From Myxococcota bacterium (GTDB taxonomy: Bacteria > Myxococcota_A > UBA796): DNA of 40,807 nucleotides. Made by a program: the position numbers and the translations under genes. The stretch's first letter is position 1. Every line of letters starts with the position of its first letter. Shown here piece by piece: positions 32,820 to 40,778 of this stretch. A model generated the notes under the pieces. That model did no database searches and was not told where the DNA came from. It saw nothing but the letters and a program-made list of their open reading frames with translations. The stretch is taken from assembly GCA_029251165.1 (NCBI GenBank), contig JAQXDW010000086.1, forward strand, positions 1-40,807, in the 5' to 3' direction.

Positions 32820-32876
32820 TATTGTTCTGTTTTTTGTCATGGTGGTGTTTTTATGGGGTTTATTTACAGAACAATA
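32820..32876. promoter_or_regulatory. 11-bp inverted repeat in AT-rich promoter region
   Basis: TATTGTTCTGT (32820-32830) and ACAGAACAATA (32866-32876) are perfect inverted repeats separated by 35 bp of T-rich DNA. They lie 34-90 bp upstream of the ATG at 32910. This may be a two-site operator enclosing the promoter, or a leader hairpin. The role is inferred. Confidence 0.55.
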
Positions 32877-32909
32877 GAGCAAGGTGACGCTGATCTTCAG
32901 GAGGTACTG

Positions 32910-33402
32910 ATGAACCACACCGCTGCGCTGCGCTGCGCTGCTCTGCTTTTACGCCTGCGATGAGGATCCCTTCGACACCGCAGCCCCGGCTGATGACACC
33001 ACCCCTGTGACCGCCATCGGCACCGACACCGACACCGACACCGACACCAGCGCGGCCGTGCTCTCTTACGAGACTGATGTCTTGCCGAGCATCGAAGATG
33101 AGATCTGGGAGGGCTGGACAGGGAAGAAGGTGAGCTGCCTGACCTGCCACGAGGCCACCTACACCCCCCTCAACGTTGCCGATGGCTACGCAGTGTTGAT
33201 GGTCGGAGAGCTGAGCATCGCTGATGTCCCCTGGGTGACGCCTGGTGATCGCTCGAGCTCGTACCTGTACCTCAAGCTCGTCGACGACTATGAGTCTGTC
33301 GGCGGAGAAGGCTTGGTGATGCCTCCCATTGACAGCGATGAGATGTCCGAGGACGACATCGAGACCATCGGCCGCTGTATCGACCAGGGTGCCCAGCCCT
33401 GA
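32910..33402 (+). CDS. Heme-c lipoprotein, out of frame at a CGCTG repeat
   Basis: The ATG at 32910 has a perfect AGGAGG five bases upstream but opens only a 17-codon frame ending at TGA 32961-32963. The main frame, 32914-33402, has no start before its coding part. Adding one 5-bp CGCTG unit, or removing two, to the 4x repeat at 32921-32940 joins the two and gives a complete lipoprotein signal (MNHTAALR then CAALLCFYAC) plus a Thr/Asp stalk and a domain with CLTCH, VTPGDRSSSYLYLKL, VMPP and ETIGRCIDQGA, the pattern of small planctomycete/myxobacterial-type cytochrome c domains. As written the gene is OFF. A GTG at 33007 could give a shorter, non-exported product. Phase variation, mutation or sequencing error are all possible. 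Confidence 0.7.
32921..32940 (+). repeat. 4 x CGCTG pentanucleotide repeat in a signal peptide
   Basis: Four perfect CGCTG units sit within codons 4-11 of the lipoprotein frame. Five-base units shift the reading frame when copy number changes: 2, 5 or 8 copies would be in frame with the heme domain, the 4 present are not. The CTCTG that follows is a degenerate fifth unit. Confidence 0.9.
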
Positions 33403-33522
33403 TGGTGTGACTCGCCCTGTCCAGCCATGCTCACCAGGCCTGTCGGCGTCGCTTTGGGGGCTTCTACCTGAGGTGAACCGCGTGCGTTCTCCTCTCGTGG
33501 GATGGTTAATCGCGTGAGCTGG

Positions 33523-33984
33523 CTACTCCGCTGATGGGGGCTCCCAGCGCTCGCAGCTCGGTGAGCCGTCGTGGAGCGTGCACATGATGAACCCACCGAT
33601 GTTGGTCTTGCTGCGCACCATGCAGACTCGTGGATTGCTGGCCAGCGAGGCACCCCACTCGCGCTCTTGGAGCGTCATATCTCTCCAGGAAACGTCATTT
33701 GGAGGGTAGCGGTTGTTGAGGGAGCGATACCGCGAGCGCGCCAGATCAGCGAACTCGAGGTCGCCGCTGTGTGCCCCGACGTTCAGCTGTGCCCAGATGT
33801 CTGTGCCCTCGAAGCGGATTGAAGTCGTGCGCAGATCAGTGGTAGCAGCGCAGTCTGGTGTGGCGACCTGCTGCGCTGTCTGCGCCGAGACTGCTGCCGA
33901 TGTCGTACCGTGTGCCGGGCCGCTCAGGCTGACCACGCCAAGCAGCACGCCTGCCGCCGCTGCTGAGATCTCGACGACTCGCAT
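33523..33984 (-). CDS. Secreted protein, unknown function
   Basis: A 153-aa exported protein. The N-terminal 26 residues form a signal peptide (MRVVEISAAAAGVLLGVVSL, then cleavage near GPAHG). The mature part has four cysteines (PDCAAT, RVCMVR, IMCTLHD, PSCERW) in two likely disulfide pairs and beta-type segments (TTSIRFEGTDIWAQLNV, GGFIMCTLHDG). No family recognised. Start ATG at 33984 follows GGAGG eight bases upstream. Located between the leftward lipoprotein at 34239 and the rightward cytochrome lipoprotein; single gene. Confidence 0.7.
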   Translation of the reverse strand: MRVVEISAAAAGVLLGVVSLSGPAHGTTSAAVSAQTAQQVATPDCAATTDLRTTSIRFEGTDIWAQLNVGAHSGDLEFADLARSRYRSLNNRYPPNDVSWRDMTLQEREWGASLASNPRVCMVRSKTNIGGFIMCTLHDGSPSCERWEPPSAE

Positions 33985-34238
33985 GTGTCTCTGCCTCCAG
34001 CGCGTGGGGTATCACGTTGCTTGGACAGACCGACACACACCAGCAGCCCGGCGCTGAGCCGCCGGCACCTTAGATGCTGGCGAGGATTCCCATGCACGAC
34101 GGAGAGGGCGCTTCTGCGTCGGTTTGGCCCCCCGCAGGCAACCTCACTGTCCGCTCCGATCGCGCAGGTGTGCGATCGGACGGAGAGATGGGCGGCGGTC
34201 CTGCTCATGGTTGACCGTGCCGACTCAGCGAGGGCCGA

Positions 34239-35147
34239 CTACGGAGCGCTCGATGTGGCTGCCTTGAGGGCCTCCCAGCTGGTCTGGGGGAGGCCCTGAC
34301 AGCTCACGGTCGCCAGCAGCTTGTCACCTCGGAAGACGGTGACACCCTGAAAATTGTTCGACTCGGCATCGATGCCGCCGCTGCCGCTGGAGTCGGTGAC
34401 CTGGTAGTTGATGTCGCCGTTGGTGAACGAGGCGATGGTGGCGATGGCGCGTGCATAGCTCTCGGTCCGGACGGTAAAAGCCGCGGGGCTGCTGTCGTCT
34501 GGAAACACCAGCTCGGGATCTCCTGGGGGGCCGAAGCGGTACTGGACTGTGCCGCCGCCACCACACAGCGAGAGGGCCTTGGTGCTGCTGGTGGGGCAGG
34601 AGAAGTACACCGCCTCTCCGGCGACACAGTGTCCGGTGGCTTCGACCAGCGGCCATGCCTCCGGTGGGGGAATGTCCTTGACCTCGACATCATCGTCGCA
34701 GTCGCGTGAGCGGTGCTCGCGCTGCTGGAGCTGATCACCCTGCACGGCATAGATGTAGTGGTCACCGCAGTCGCCGACGCCACGCGCCTTCGACAGCCAG
34801 CGCAGCGTGCCGCTGTCGGTCTCGAAGGTCGGCAGCCCGACCACGCTGAGCAGCTGGCCATTCTGATCGCTGACGGGGCGATTGCCGTCGGCCCAGGCGT
34901 ACTCAAAGACGCCCTGGTACGCTGCCATCATGCAGTTGGCCTCGATCAGCACCCGACCATCGGTGAGGCGGTGGGGCTCGGTGTGGATGATCTCGCCGAA
35001 TTCTTGGCACAGGCCAGCCGCCAGCAGGGCCGCGGTGTCGATAGACGTCTCGACTGCCCCTGCCGCAGGCTCGGGGAGGGCTGGCGTTGGTGTGGGCGTG
35101 GTCGCCGGCTCGGCACCATCACAGCTCAGCAGGAGTGTCAGCAGCAT
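34239..35147 (-). CDS. Lipoprotein with DUF1176-like domain
   Basis: A 302-aa exported lipoprotein beginning MLLTLLLSCDG (Cys9; unusually short signal) and a Thr/Pro linker. The middle resembles DUF1176: HRLTDGRVLIEANCMMAAYQ and later DCGDHYIYAVQGDQL. The C-terminal region has VYFSCPTSSTKALSLCGGGG followed by VQYRFGPPGDPELVFP, a motif seen in uncharacterised proteobacterial secreted proteins in which YRFG lies after an FSC...LC disulfide pair. Function unknown. Start ATG at 35147 has a weak GAG. Single gene, 91 bp downstream lies a low-information gap. Confidence 0.8.
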   Translation of the reverse strand: MLLTLLLSCDGAEPATTPTPTPALPEPAAGAVETSIDTAALLAAGLCQEFGEIIHTEPHRLTDGRVLIEANCMMAAYQGVFEYAWADGNRPVSDQNGQLLSVVGLPTFETDSGTLRWLSKARGVGDCGDHYIYAVQGDQLQQREHRSRDCDDDVEVKDIPPPEAWPLVEATGHCVAGEAVYFSCPTSSTKALSLCGGGGTVQYRFGPPGDPELVFPDDSSPAAFTVRTESYARAIATIASFTNGDINYQVTDSSGSGGIDAESNNFQGVTVFRGDKLLATVSCQGLPQTSWEALKAATSSAP

Positions 35148-35485
35148 GGAACTCTCAGTGTTTTCAGTCGGGGAGCATGTCCGCTGGTCTTAATCGATAC
35201 CACAGGTCCGGCCTCTGAGCGCCTTCTTAGAGCGACAGTGTGAGCCCGACGCCGTCGCGCCTCCGATCGGGTGATGGTGCTGCTCGGACAGCGCTGCTGG
35301 GCGGTCATCGACCTCGGCAGCACTCACCGACCGGCAGGTGGCATGGTTGCACGAAGTGAGGCTGGCCCTGCTGAGTCTCGCTGCTGCTGTGGGGGGAGGC
35401 CAAAGACGGCCGCCTGAATCCCCTGTCCGCAGTCAGGGCAAGACCTGCTGCGAGATCTTCTCCCGACCCAAAGCCCCAGATGCCG
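35148..35485. other. Intergenic with dispersed repeat copy B
   Basis: About 340 bp between leftward genes. It contains copy B of the dispersed element, 50-107 bp past the stop of the gene at 35486. The rest is GC-rich and I see no gene. Confidence 0.45.
35379..35436. repeat. Dispersed intergenic element, copy B
   Basis: Same layout as copies at 28929 and 36949: GCTGCTGTGGG, CAAAGACGGCCGCCTGAAT (19 nt, one mismatch with copy A) and GTCAG at the end, with about six extra bases before GTCAG. It lies downstream of the leftward gene at 35486. Confidence 0.6.
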
Positions 35486-36121
35486 CTACTTCCCGAGACC
35501 CACGAAGAGCTCGTAGGCATCCTCACCGGCTGGAACGGTGACCTCGATCTGGTACAGGTTGCTCTCGACGCTGGGCAGCACTCCTCTCCAGCTCGTCCCC
35601 CGACCAACGGTGACCCATTCCTCTTCTGTCTTCATCTTCAGTGAAAAGACCGCGCTGCTGTAGACCGAGACGATGGCGATGGTCACGCTCTGTCCTTCCC
35701 GTCCCTCAAAGGAGTGGTGGCCCACAGACTCTTCTGGGCTCAAGAAGCCCGCCACCGTGGTCGACATCCGCCCTTCTCTGAAGACCACGCTCGGTCGGGG
35801 GGGCGCGGGCTTCGCGCTCTCTGCGAAGGGCTCCATGTCGAAGTCAGGACAGTCTGGGTTTCCTTCACAAGATGCCGCCTGAACCGGCACGGAACCCCAG
35901 CTGATCTCGTAGGTGCTTCCAACCTCGAAGGTGTGCTCACAGCCGAAGTCGGCCATCAGGTTCCGCTGAACCGCGCTGCCATCGGCGAGGACCTCTACAC
36001 CCGAGAGGTAGCATCCCCGGTCACCGGTACCTGCGCTGTTGACCCTGATGAGTACCGGGTTGGGCATGGCCTCACCCGCCCATGCAGTGCTCAGGAGGAC
36101 AGAAAATACGGTAGCCAACAT
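35486..36121 (-). CDS. Secreted protein with PPC-like C-terminal region
   Basis: A 211-aa exported protein. The signal peptide is MLATVFSVLLSTAWA with cleavage before GEAMP. The first half has cysteines in GDRGCYLSG, DFGCEHTF and SCEGNPDCPD; the linker SAKPAPPRPS is Pro-rich. The second half (about 120-205) resembles a bacterial pre-peptidase C-terminal (PPC) beta-sandwich: HSFEGREGQSVTIAIVSV, SAVFSLKM, YQIEVTVPAGEDAYELFV. No catalytic domain, so it is probably a binding or structural envelope protein. Start ATG at 36121 follows AGGAG. A copy of the dispersed element lies past its stop. Confidence 0.75.
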   Translation of the reverse strand: MLATVFSVLLSTAWAGEAMPNPVLIRVNSAGTGDRGCYLSGVEVLADGSAVQRNLMADFGCEHTFEVGSTYEISWGSVPVQAASCEGNPDCPDFDMEPFAESAKPAPPRPSVVFREGRMSTTVAGFLSPEESVGHHSFEGREGQSVTIAIVSVYSSAVFSLKMKTEEEWVTVGRGTSWRGVLPSVESNLYQIEVTVPAGEDAYELFVGLGK

Positions 36122-36395
36122 GTGTGCTCCTGCCGAAGAGGCTCGCCTCGGCTGGGAGGCGGCTGGTGTCTATTTCGCTTACGGTCCCCGACTGTCGACT
36201 GCGTCTACGCACGACGATGACAGGTTCGACTTAGATATACCGGACTCCGCATCGTTAGAGGCGTCACCGTGAGGAGGGACGAGAGACGTGCTGGTGTCCT
36301 TGCTCTATGTCGACTCCGACCATGCGACAGCCACCCGGTGACCCACACCTGCACAGGCGCAAGGTATCCCGCAGGGGCGTCCTGACCGGATGGTC

Positions 36396-36674
36396 TCACG
36401 ATTCTTCTGCAAAGAAACACTCAAGATTGCATTGGTCTGGCTCACCATGACTGGGCTCCAAGACACTCCAGATTCCGTCCTCACACACTCGACCTGTTCC
36501 AGTGCCTGTAGTGCAGTTGACGTCTTCTTCTGAGCACTCGTCTCCGTGAGTGAGCTCGTACTCCTCAGGGCATTCAGACAGCTCACAAGTGGGAAGCTCA
36601 ACGCCTTCACATGGGTCTTCTTCTGCTGTGTCCGAACATCCAGATGCAAGAACAAGGGCGATTAAAACATTCAC
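36396..36674 (-). CDS. Small Cys-rich lipoprotein
   Basis: A 92-aa exported lipoprotein (signal NVLIALVLASGC, Cys13). The mature part is acidic with nine further cysteines: DPCEGVELPTCELSECPEE, GDECSEEDVNCTTG, RVCEDG, DQCNLEC. Disulfide-rich small domain; no family is recognised. Base composition and codons (many TTT, ATT and AAT-type) are clearly less GC-rich than the rest of the window. Start GTG at 36674 has GAGGA seven bases upstream. Single gene. Confidence 0.72.
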   Translation of the reverse strand: MNVLIALVLASGCSDTAEEDPCEGVELPTCELSECPEEYELTHGDECSEEDVNCTTGTGTGRVCEDGIWSVLEPSHGEPDQCNLECFFAEES

Positions 36675-36996
36675 AGTGACTTCCTCTGAGATGGCTCTGT
36701 CTGAATGAAGTAAAGACTATTGCACAGAACTGTGGGTTCATCGGCGGGATTGAGCAAGCTGAGCCTCACGTCTCATCCCTGAGCATCCCCCATCTCAGAG
36801 GCCGGTAGCGGTCCAGACCTGTTCTGTGTGTCCTGGGGGCACGTTTCGTTTTCTTGCCGCAGCCGGCATCCCGCTTCGCGCGACAAGCCAGTCGAGCACT
36901 GGGCAGACATCGTCGAATCGATCCGCCCACGGGGGTGCTGCTGAGGCCCGCCGCTGCTGTGGGCGGGACACCGAAGAGGGCCTCTTGATGTTCCGG
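36675..36996. other. Intergenic, no gene; end of dispersed element
   Basis: About 320 bp between leftward genes. Copy C of the dispersed element starts at 36949 and overlaps the stop of the GH2 gene. CACAG-AA-CTGTG, a short palindrome, sits near 36724. Nothing else seen. Confidence 0.45.
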
Positions 36997-37000
36997 TCAG
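36949..37000. repeat. Dispersed intergenic element, copy C, overlapping a stop codon
   Basis: The last 30 bases align without gaps to copy A at 22 of 30 positions (CCGAAGAGGG, CCTCTTGATG, TTCCGGTCAG). The closing GGTCAG includes the complement of the TGA that ends the GH2 gene at 36997. Upstream CCGCCGCTGCTGTGGGCGG matches copies A and B. Confidence 0.6.
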
Positions 37001-39402
37001 TGCTCGTAGAGGTCGTCCACCTCGACCAGCTCTACCTCTAGCATCGCTTCGCCGAGCGTGTCTGACGTCGCGAACACACGGAGCGTGCCCGGTGCCTCAC
37101 CGGCCCTCACGATCGCGGCAGCCACGCCCGCCTCTGCCTCGACGCGCTCCGGACTCGCGAGCGTTCCGCCCTCGACGCTGAAGCGAACCGAGGAGGTCGC
37201 GCTTGGAACCAGCACATCGTCCTCATCGACGATCTGGGCATACACGAAGCTCAGATCGCTTCCGTCTGCTCGGAGCTCCGTGAAGGTGGCGGACATCGTG
37301 AGGTGCTCTGGTGAGCCCGGCGAGGTCACGGTGTGGGCTGCGACCTCCGCGCCGTCCACCAGGCATGCTGCCCTCAGCTCTCCGAGGACGGCGGGGACAT
37401 CGATAAAGTAGAACGGGGGATGGTTGATGCCGGCGGTCGGGTGACCGCTGAAGGGAGCCTGGGTCTCGACCCAGACCCCGTTGTGGTACATCTCCACCCG
37501 GTCGCAGTTGCCGAACACAGTGACCACGGGGTTCGAGTCTTTCGTCCAGTGGCTCGCGATGAACACTCGCGGCTCGTGCGCTGGGGCGCGCTGGGTCGCG
37601 AAGAACTCGGCGCTGAATTTCGGAAGCCTGTAGGTGTCCACGACGCCTGACGGATAGCAGGCGAGGTCGATACCGGCCCACAGGCCGTCACCGCTCGCGT
37701 ACTCGGTCGCCTGGTTGAGGTGGTGTCCCTCCATGTGGTGCCAGGCTTGATCGGCCATCAACCAGTCGCCATCCCCTCGGATGACGTCGGTGATGCTGTC
37801 GAGTCCGCCGTACTCCCAGTGACCGTACTCGCTGACGATGAAGGGCTTGGTGCCGGTATACGTTCGGGCCCCCGCCGTTGGGGTCGCGATGAAGATGTCG
37901 TAGGCCCAGTCATGCGTCCATCCGGCGATGAAGCACTGGTCGTGTGGGCACTCCTCGTGACCGATCGCGGCCGCTTCGACAGCGAAGTCACTCTCGAACT
38001 CGGTCTCGTTGAGCGAGAGCTCCCACGCGATGACGGAGGGGCGGTTCCGGTCTCGTCGAATCAGCTGACGCATGTCTTCCTGGCTGCGCGCGACGAAGTC
38101 GGCATCGCCGATGAACTGAAAGCCCGGGATGGGGGCCATGACGAGCAGGCCAAGCTCGTCGCAGGCATCGAGGAACGCCGGGTCTTGCGGATACTGGCTC
38201 GTCCGAACGTAGTCGAAGCCCGCCTCCTTGAGCACGCGCGCGTCGTTGGCTTGAAGCGCGTCGGGGGCGGCATACCCGATGTGGGGGTAGTCCTGCATGC
38301 GATTCGCGCCCCTGAGCCAGAACACCTCGCCGTTGATCGAGAAGCCTGCATCATGGGAGAAGTCGATGCGACGGATGCCAACGCGTGTGTCGACCTGATC
38401 GACCACATCGTCTCCATCGTAGATTCGGGTCCGCAGCGTGTGGAGGATCGGATCGTCAGGATGCCAGACCTGCGGGTCGCTCACCAGCAAGGTGTGCGCC
38501 ATGGTCTGGCTTGTCCCCGCCGCCAAGGTCAGCGCGCTCTCGCTCACCGTCAGGGCCTTCCCCGCGCGGTCCAGCAACGCAGACTCGAGGCGAAGCTCCT
38601 GGTCGGTCTCGGACTCATTGACGACGTGTGTGTTCGCCTGCAGCGTTGCTCCTGCCTCATCGAGCGCGCTGGTCCACACCGAGACGCCGCCGCCTGCAGG
38701 AATGTCAGCCGTGGCGGCATGACTGATGTGAACGTCTCGGGTCGCGGTGAGCCAGACCTCTCTGTACAGACCGCCCCAGTTGAACCAGCTCTCATTGCCC
38801 GGAGGGACGGACGCATCGTCGGTGTTGTCGACCCGAACCACGATGACGTTGGCCGTCGAGCCAGCCGCTACGTGCTCGTCGAGATCCACGACAAACGGGA
38901 GGTACCCGCCGCTGTGCTCCAGCGCCCGGTCTCCGTTGATCCAGACGGTTGCGTTTGTGTTCGCAGCTTCGAATTCCAAAGACAGCTGCAGGCCGGCGTA
39001 CTCCGAGGGCACGGAGAACTCCCGTCGGTACCAGGTCTCGCCTTCGTAGCTGAAGTCAGGCCAGCACGTTCGAGCCGCATCGGGCTGACCTGCGATCAGA
39101 GACGGGTTGTGGGGCAGCGTCGTCGAGGTCCAGTCTGAGGCATCGAATTCGATGCTCCAAGGCTCACCCTTCGGCTCACCCTGGAGCACCGACCAGGACG
39201 TCGTGAAGCGCTCGCGAGTGCGTGGCGCGGCCCTCGGCGGCGTGGCCCCGCTGTCTGCGGTGCTGCCGGTGTCCTGAGTCGGCCCCGTGCTGTCGTCACC
39301 GGGCGGCCCTGGAGTCGAGTCCTGCGATGGCTTGCATGCGATCACACAGAGCATGAGGCCCAGCGCGTACACGATCTCCAGCTCTGTGTGACGGGTCTGC
39401 AC
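36997..39402 (-). CDS. Surface lipoprotein glycoside hydrolase family 2
   Basis: An 801-aa exported lipoprotein (lipobox LMLCVIAC, Cys23) with a Ser/Thr/Asp stalk (DDSTGPTQDTGSTADSG). It has the GH2 layout: jelly-roll sugar-binding domain (about 70-235: EGETWYRREFSVPSEYAG, INGDRALEHSGGYLPF, NWGGLYREVWL), immunoglobulin-like domain (240-345), TIM barrel with the acid/base in ELSLNETEFE (Glu about 464) and the nucleophile in VSEYGHWEYG (Glu about 522), then additional beta domains to the C-terminus. Such enzymes release beta-galactosyl, glucuronyl or mannosyl ends from polysaccharides; the specificity cannot be told. GTG at 39402 with GGAG six bases upstream was used. Single gene, C-terminus overlaps a dispersed repeat. 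Confidence 0.93.
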   Translation of the reverse strand: MQTRHTELEIVYALGLMLCVIACKPSQDSTPGPPGDDSTGPTQDTGSTADSGATPPRAAPRTRERFTTSWSVLQGEPKGEPWSIEFDASDWTSTTLPHNPSLIAGQPDAARTCWPDFSYEGETWYRREFSVPSEYAGLQLSLEFEAANTNATVWINGDRALEHSGGYLPFVVDLDEHVAAGSTANVIVVRVDNTDDASVPPGNESWFNWGGLYREVWLTATRDVHISHAATADIPAGGGVSVWTSALDEAGATLQANTHVVNESETDQELRLESALLDRAGKALTVSESALTLAAGTSQTMAHTLLVSDPQVWHPDDPILHTLRTRIYDGDDVVDQVDTRVGIRRIDFSHDAGFSINGEVFWLRGANRMQDYPHIGYAAPDALQANDARVLKEAGFDYVRTSQYPQDPAFLDACDELGLLVMAPIPGFQFIGDADFVARSQEDMRQLIRRDRNRPSVIAWELSLNETEFESDFAVEAAAIGHEECPHDQCFIAGWTHDWAYDIFIATPTAGARTYTGTKPFIVSEYGHWEYGGLDSITDVIRGDGDWLMADQAWHHMEGHHLNQATEYASGDGLWAGIDLACYPSGVVDTYRLPKFSAEFFATQRAPAHEPRVFIASHWTKDSNPVVTVFGNCDRVEMYHNGVWVETQAPFSGHPTAGINHPPFYFIDVPAVLGELRAACLVDGAEVAAHTVTSPGSPEHLTMSATFTELRADGSDLSFVYAQIVDEDDVLVPSATSSVRFSVEGGTLASPERVEAEAGVAAAIVRAGEAPGTLRVFATSDTLGEAMLEVELVEVDDLYEH

Positions 39403-39816
39403 AAGAGGCTCCGCTGATGAAGACGCAGACTAGCACATCTGTGTAGCCATGGTCTCAAGGTTGTGAGGCACATTCTCTGTGACGAAAGGGGAAGGCCGTC
39501 GTGACCGCGCTGAGCTCAGCCCCCTTCATCGGCCTCATCTATACAAAGAAGCTGTACATCATGCGCAGCATCGCCGGATGAGGCCGCGTCACAGCGCTAA
39601 AAGTGCTGGGAAGCTGCTGGACTCCAGGACCATCCTGAGTGGTGTGTACACGTCGGAACGATCCGCACGTTCGTGCTCACTGCTGAGACAACGGTAAGTC
39701 TTCTGGTGGCCCCTGCTGCGGACCGAGGAGTGAGGACTCCGGGAGGCGATGGCAGTGTCAAACGAGCCGCCCTGGAGCAGTGCCGGGAGAGTCAAGGAGG
39801 GCTCCCGTCAGCGCTG
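39403..39816. other. Intergenic with a 10-bp inverted repeat
   Basis: No gene supported in 410 bp. The one clear structure is the inverted repeat at 39530-39586. Other short frames have no ribosome sites. Confidence 0.45.
39530..39586. promoter_or_regulatory. 10-bp inverted repeat, 37-bp spacing
   Basis: CGGCCTCATC (39530-39539) and GATGAGGCCG (39577-39586) are perfect inverted copies. The layout, short perfect arms about 35-37 bp apart, is like the one at 32820-32876 but the sequence differs. It may be an operator pair or a leader/trailer structure between two leftward genes. Function not shown. Confidence 0.45.
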
Positions 39817-40362
39817 TCAGTCCGTGACGTCCGGTCCGATGGCACGGCTGCTCTCAGGGGCGAAGGTGTCCGGCCAGCGGGTGGTGTGATCATACCTTGC
39901 GCCCTTGAGGTCGGCACCCCTCAGGTCAGCCCCCGACAGGTCTGCACCCCGCAGGTCTGCACCCCGCAGATTCGTCTGGAAGAGGGCAGCCCCCCGCAGA
40001 TTCGTCTCCCGCAGATCGGCCTTGCGAAGAACGACCGACCAGAGTGTCGCCCCGCTGAGATCGGCACCCCTCAGATCGGCTCCCGTGAGATTGGTCTCGC
40101 TCCCTCCGAGATCAGCGCCCTGGAGGTTCGCACTTTGTAGATTGGCCTCTCGCAGATCGCCGCCACCGAGTCGAGCCCTTCTGAGATCAGCACCCTGGAG
40201 GCTGGCCCGGCGAAGGCTGACCTGGGTGAGGTTGGCATCAATCAGGTTTGCGTTGCTGAGGTTGGCCCCGTTGAAGATGGCGGCGGAGAGGTTGGCCTCT
40301 TCGAGGTCGGCTCCGCTGAAGTCTGCGTTGGGGAAGTCCTGCCAGGAGTAGTCTTTCGGCAT
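39817..40362 (-). CDS. Pentapeptide-repeat protein
   Basis: A 181-aa protein made almost wholly of A(D/N)L-x-x repeats (GADLEEANLSAAI, GANLSNANLID, GADLRGADLSGA), about thirty units, which fold as a right-handed quadrilateral beta-helix. No signal peptide, so cytoplasmic. Related proteins include Qnr and MfpA, which mimic DNA and bind gyrase, but most family members have unknown roles. The extended C-terminal tail (DHTTRWPDTFAPESSRAI) is outside the helix. ATG at 40362 has no clear ribosome site. Single gene. Confidence 0.92.
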   Translation of the reverse strand: MPKDYSWQDFPNADFSGADLEEANLSAAIFNGANLSNANLIDANLTQVSLRRASLQGADLRRARLGGGDLREANLQSANLQGADLGGSETNLTGADLRGADLSGATLWSVVLRKADLRETNLRGAALFQTNLRGADLRGADLSGADLRGADLKGARYDHTTRWPDTFAPESSRAIGPDVTD

Positions 40363-40778
40363 CGGCCAAGTCTATCATGAGCCACCACAGTGGGTGGAGG
40401 GGAAGCAACGGAGACGACGTGAGCTTCAGGTAAGCGGTTCAGTATCGCTCGGCTGAGGTGAGGGCGGCGTTGCCTTGTCGGTGTCGTCTCAGCGACTGAG
40501 AGGCGAGCACAGATTCTGTGGTGGCTGCTGTGGATGCCCTCTCGCTACGTTTTGTTCTGACTGACCGCGTCGTCTAGACCGCTCGCTCCGTCAACCCGTC
40601 GGCTTCTGTTGCACGACGCCGTGACTCCGTGTCGTCTTCAGCGCGGCAGCCGCGGGAAGTAGTCACCTCCCTGACAGGAGGACCGCCCGCCGCGCGCGCT
40701 CCTGTCAGGAAGGTAAGATCGCTGAAGGATTCACAGGCGTTGTACTTGACTTACAGTCCGGCCGGGAGGAACGTCATC
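40363..40778. other. Intergenic with inverted repeat, upstream of truncated gene
   Basis: No gene seen. Contains the inverted repeat at 40670-40709 and, near its right end, GGGAGG as ribosome site of the truncated rightward gene. Confidence 0.4.
40670..40709. promoter_or_regulatory. 11-bp inverted repeat with GC-rich loop
   Basis: CCTGACAGGAG (40670-40680) and CTCCTGTCAGG (40699-40709) are perfect inverted arms around an 18-bp G/C loop (GACCGCCCGCCGCGCGCG). It lies about 70 bp upstream of a rightward start codon. It may be a leader hairpin or an operator; both are inferences. Confidence 0.5.

Noticed and set aside
37720..39138. Rightward 472-codon frame
   Set aside because: Antisense to the GH2 gene, which has both catalytic glutamates and a lipobox.
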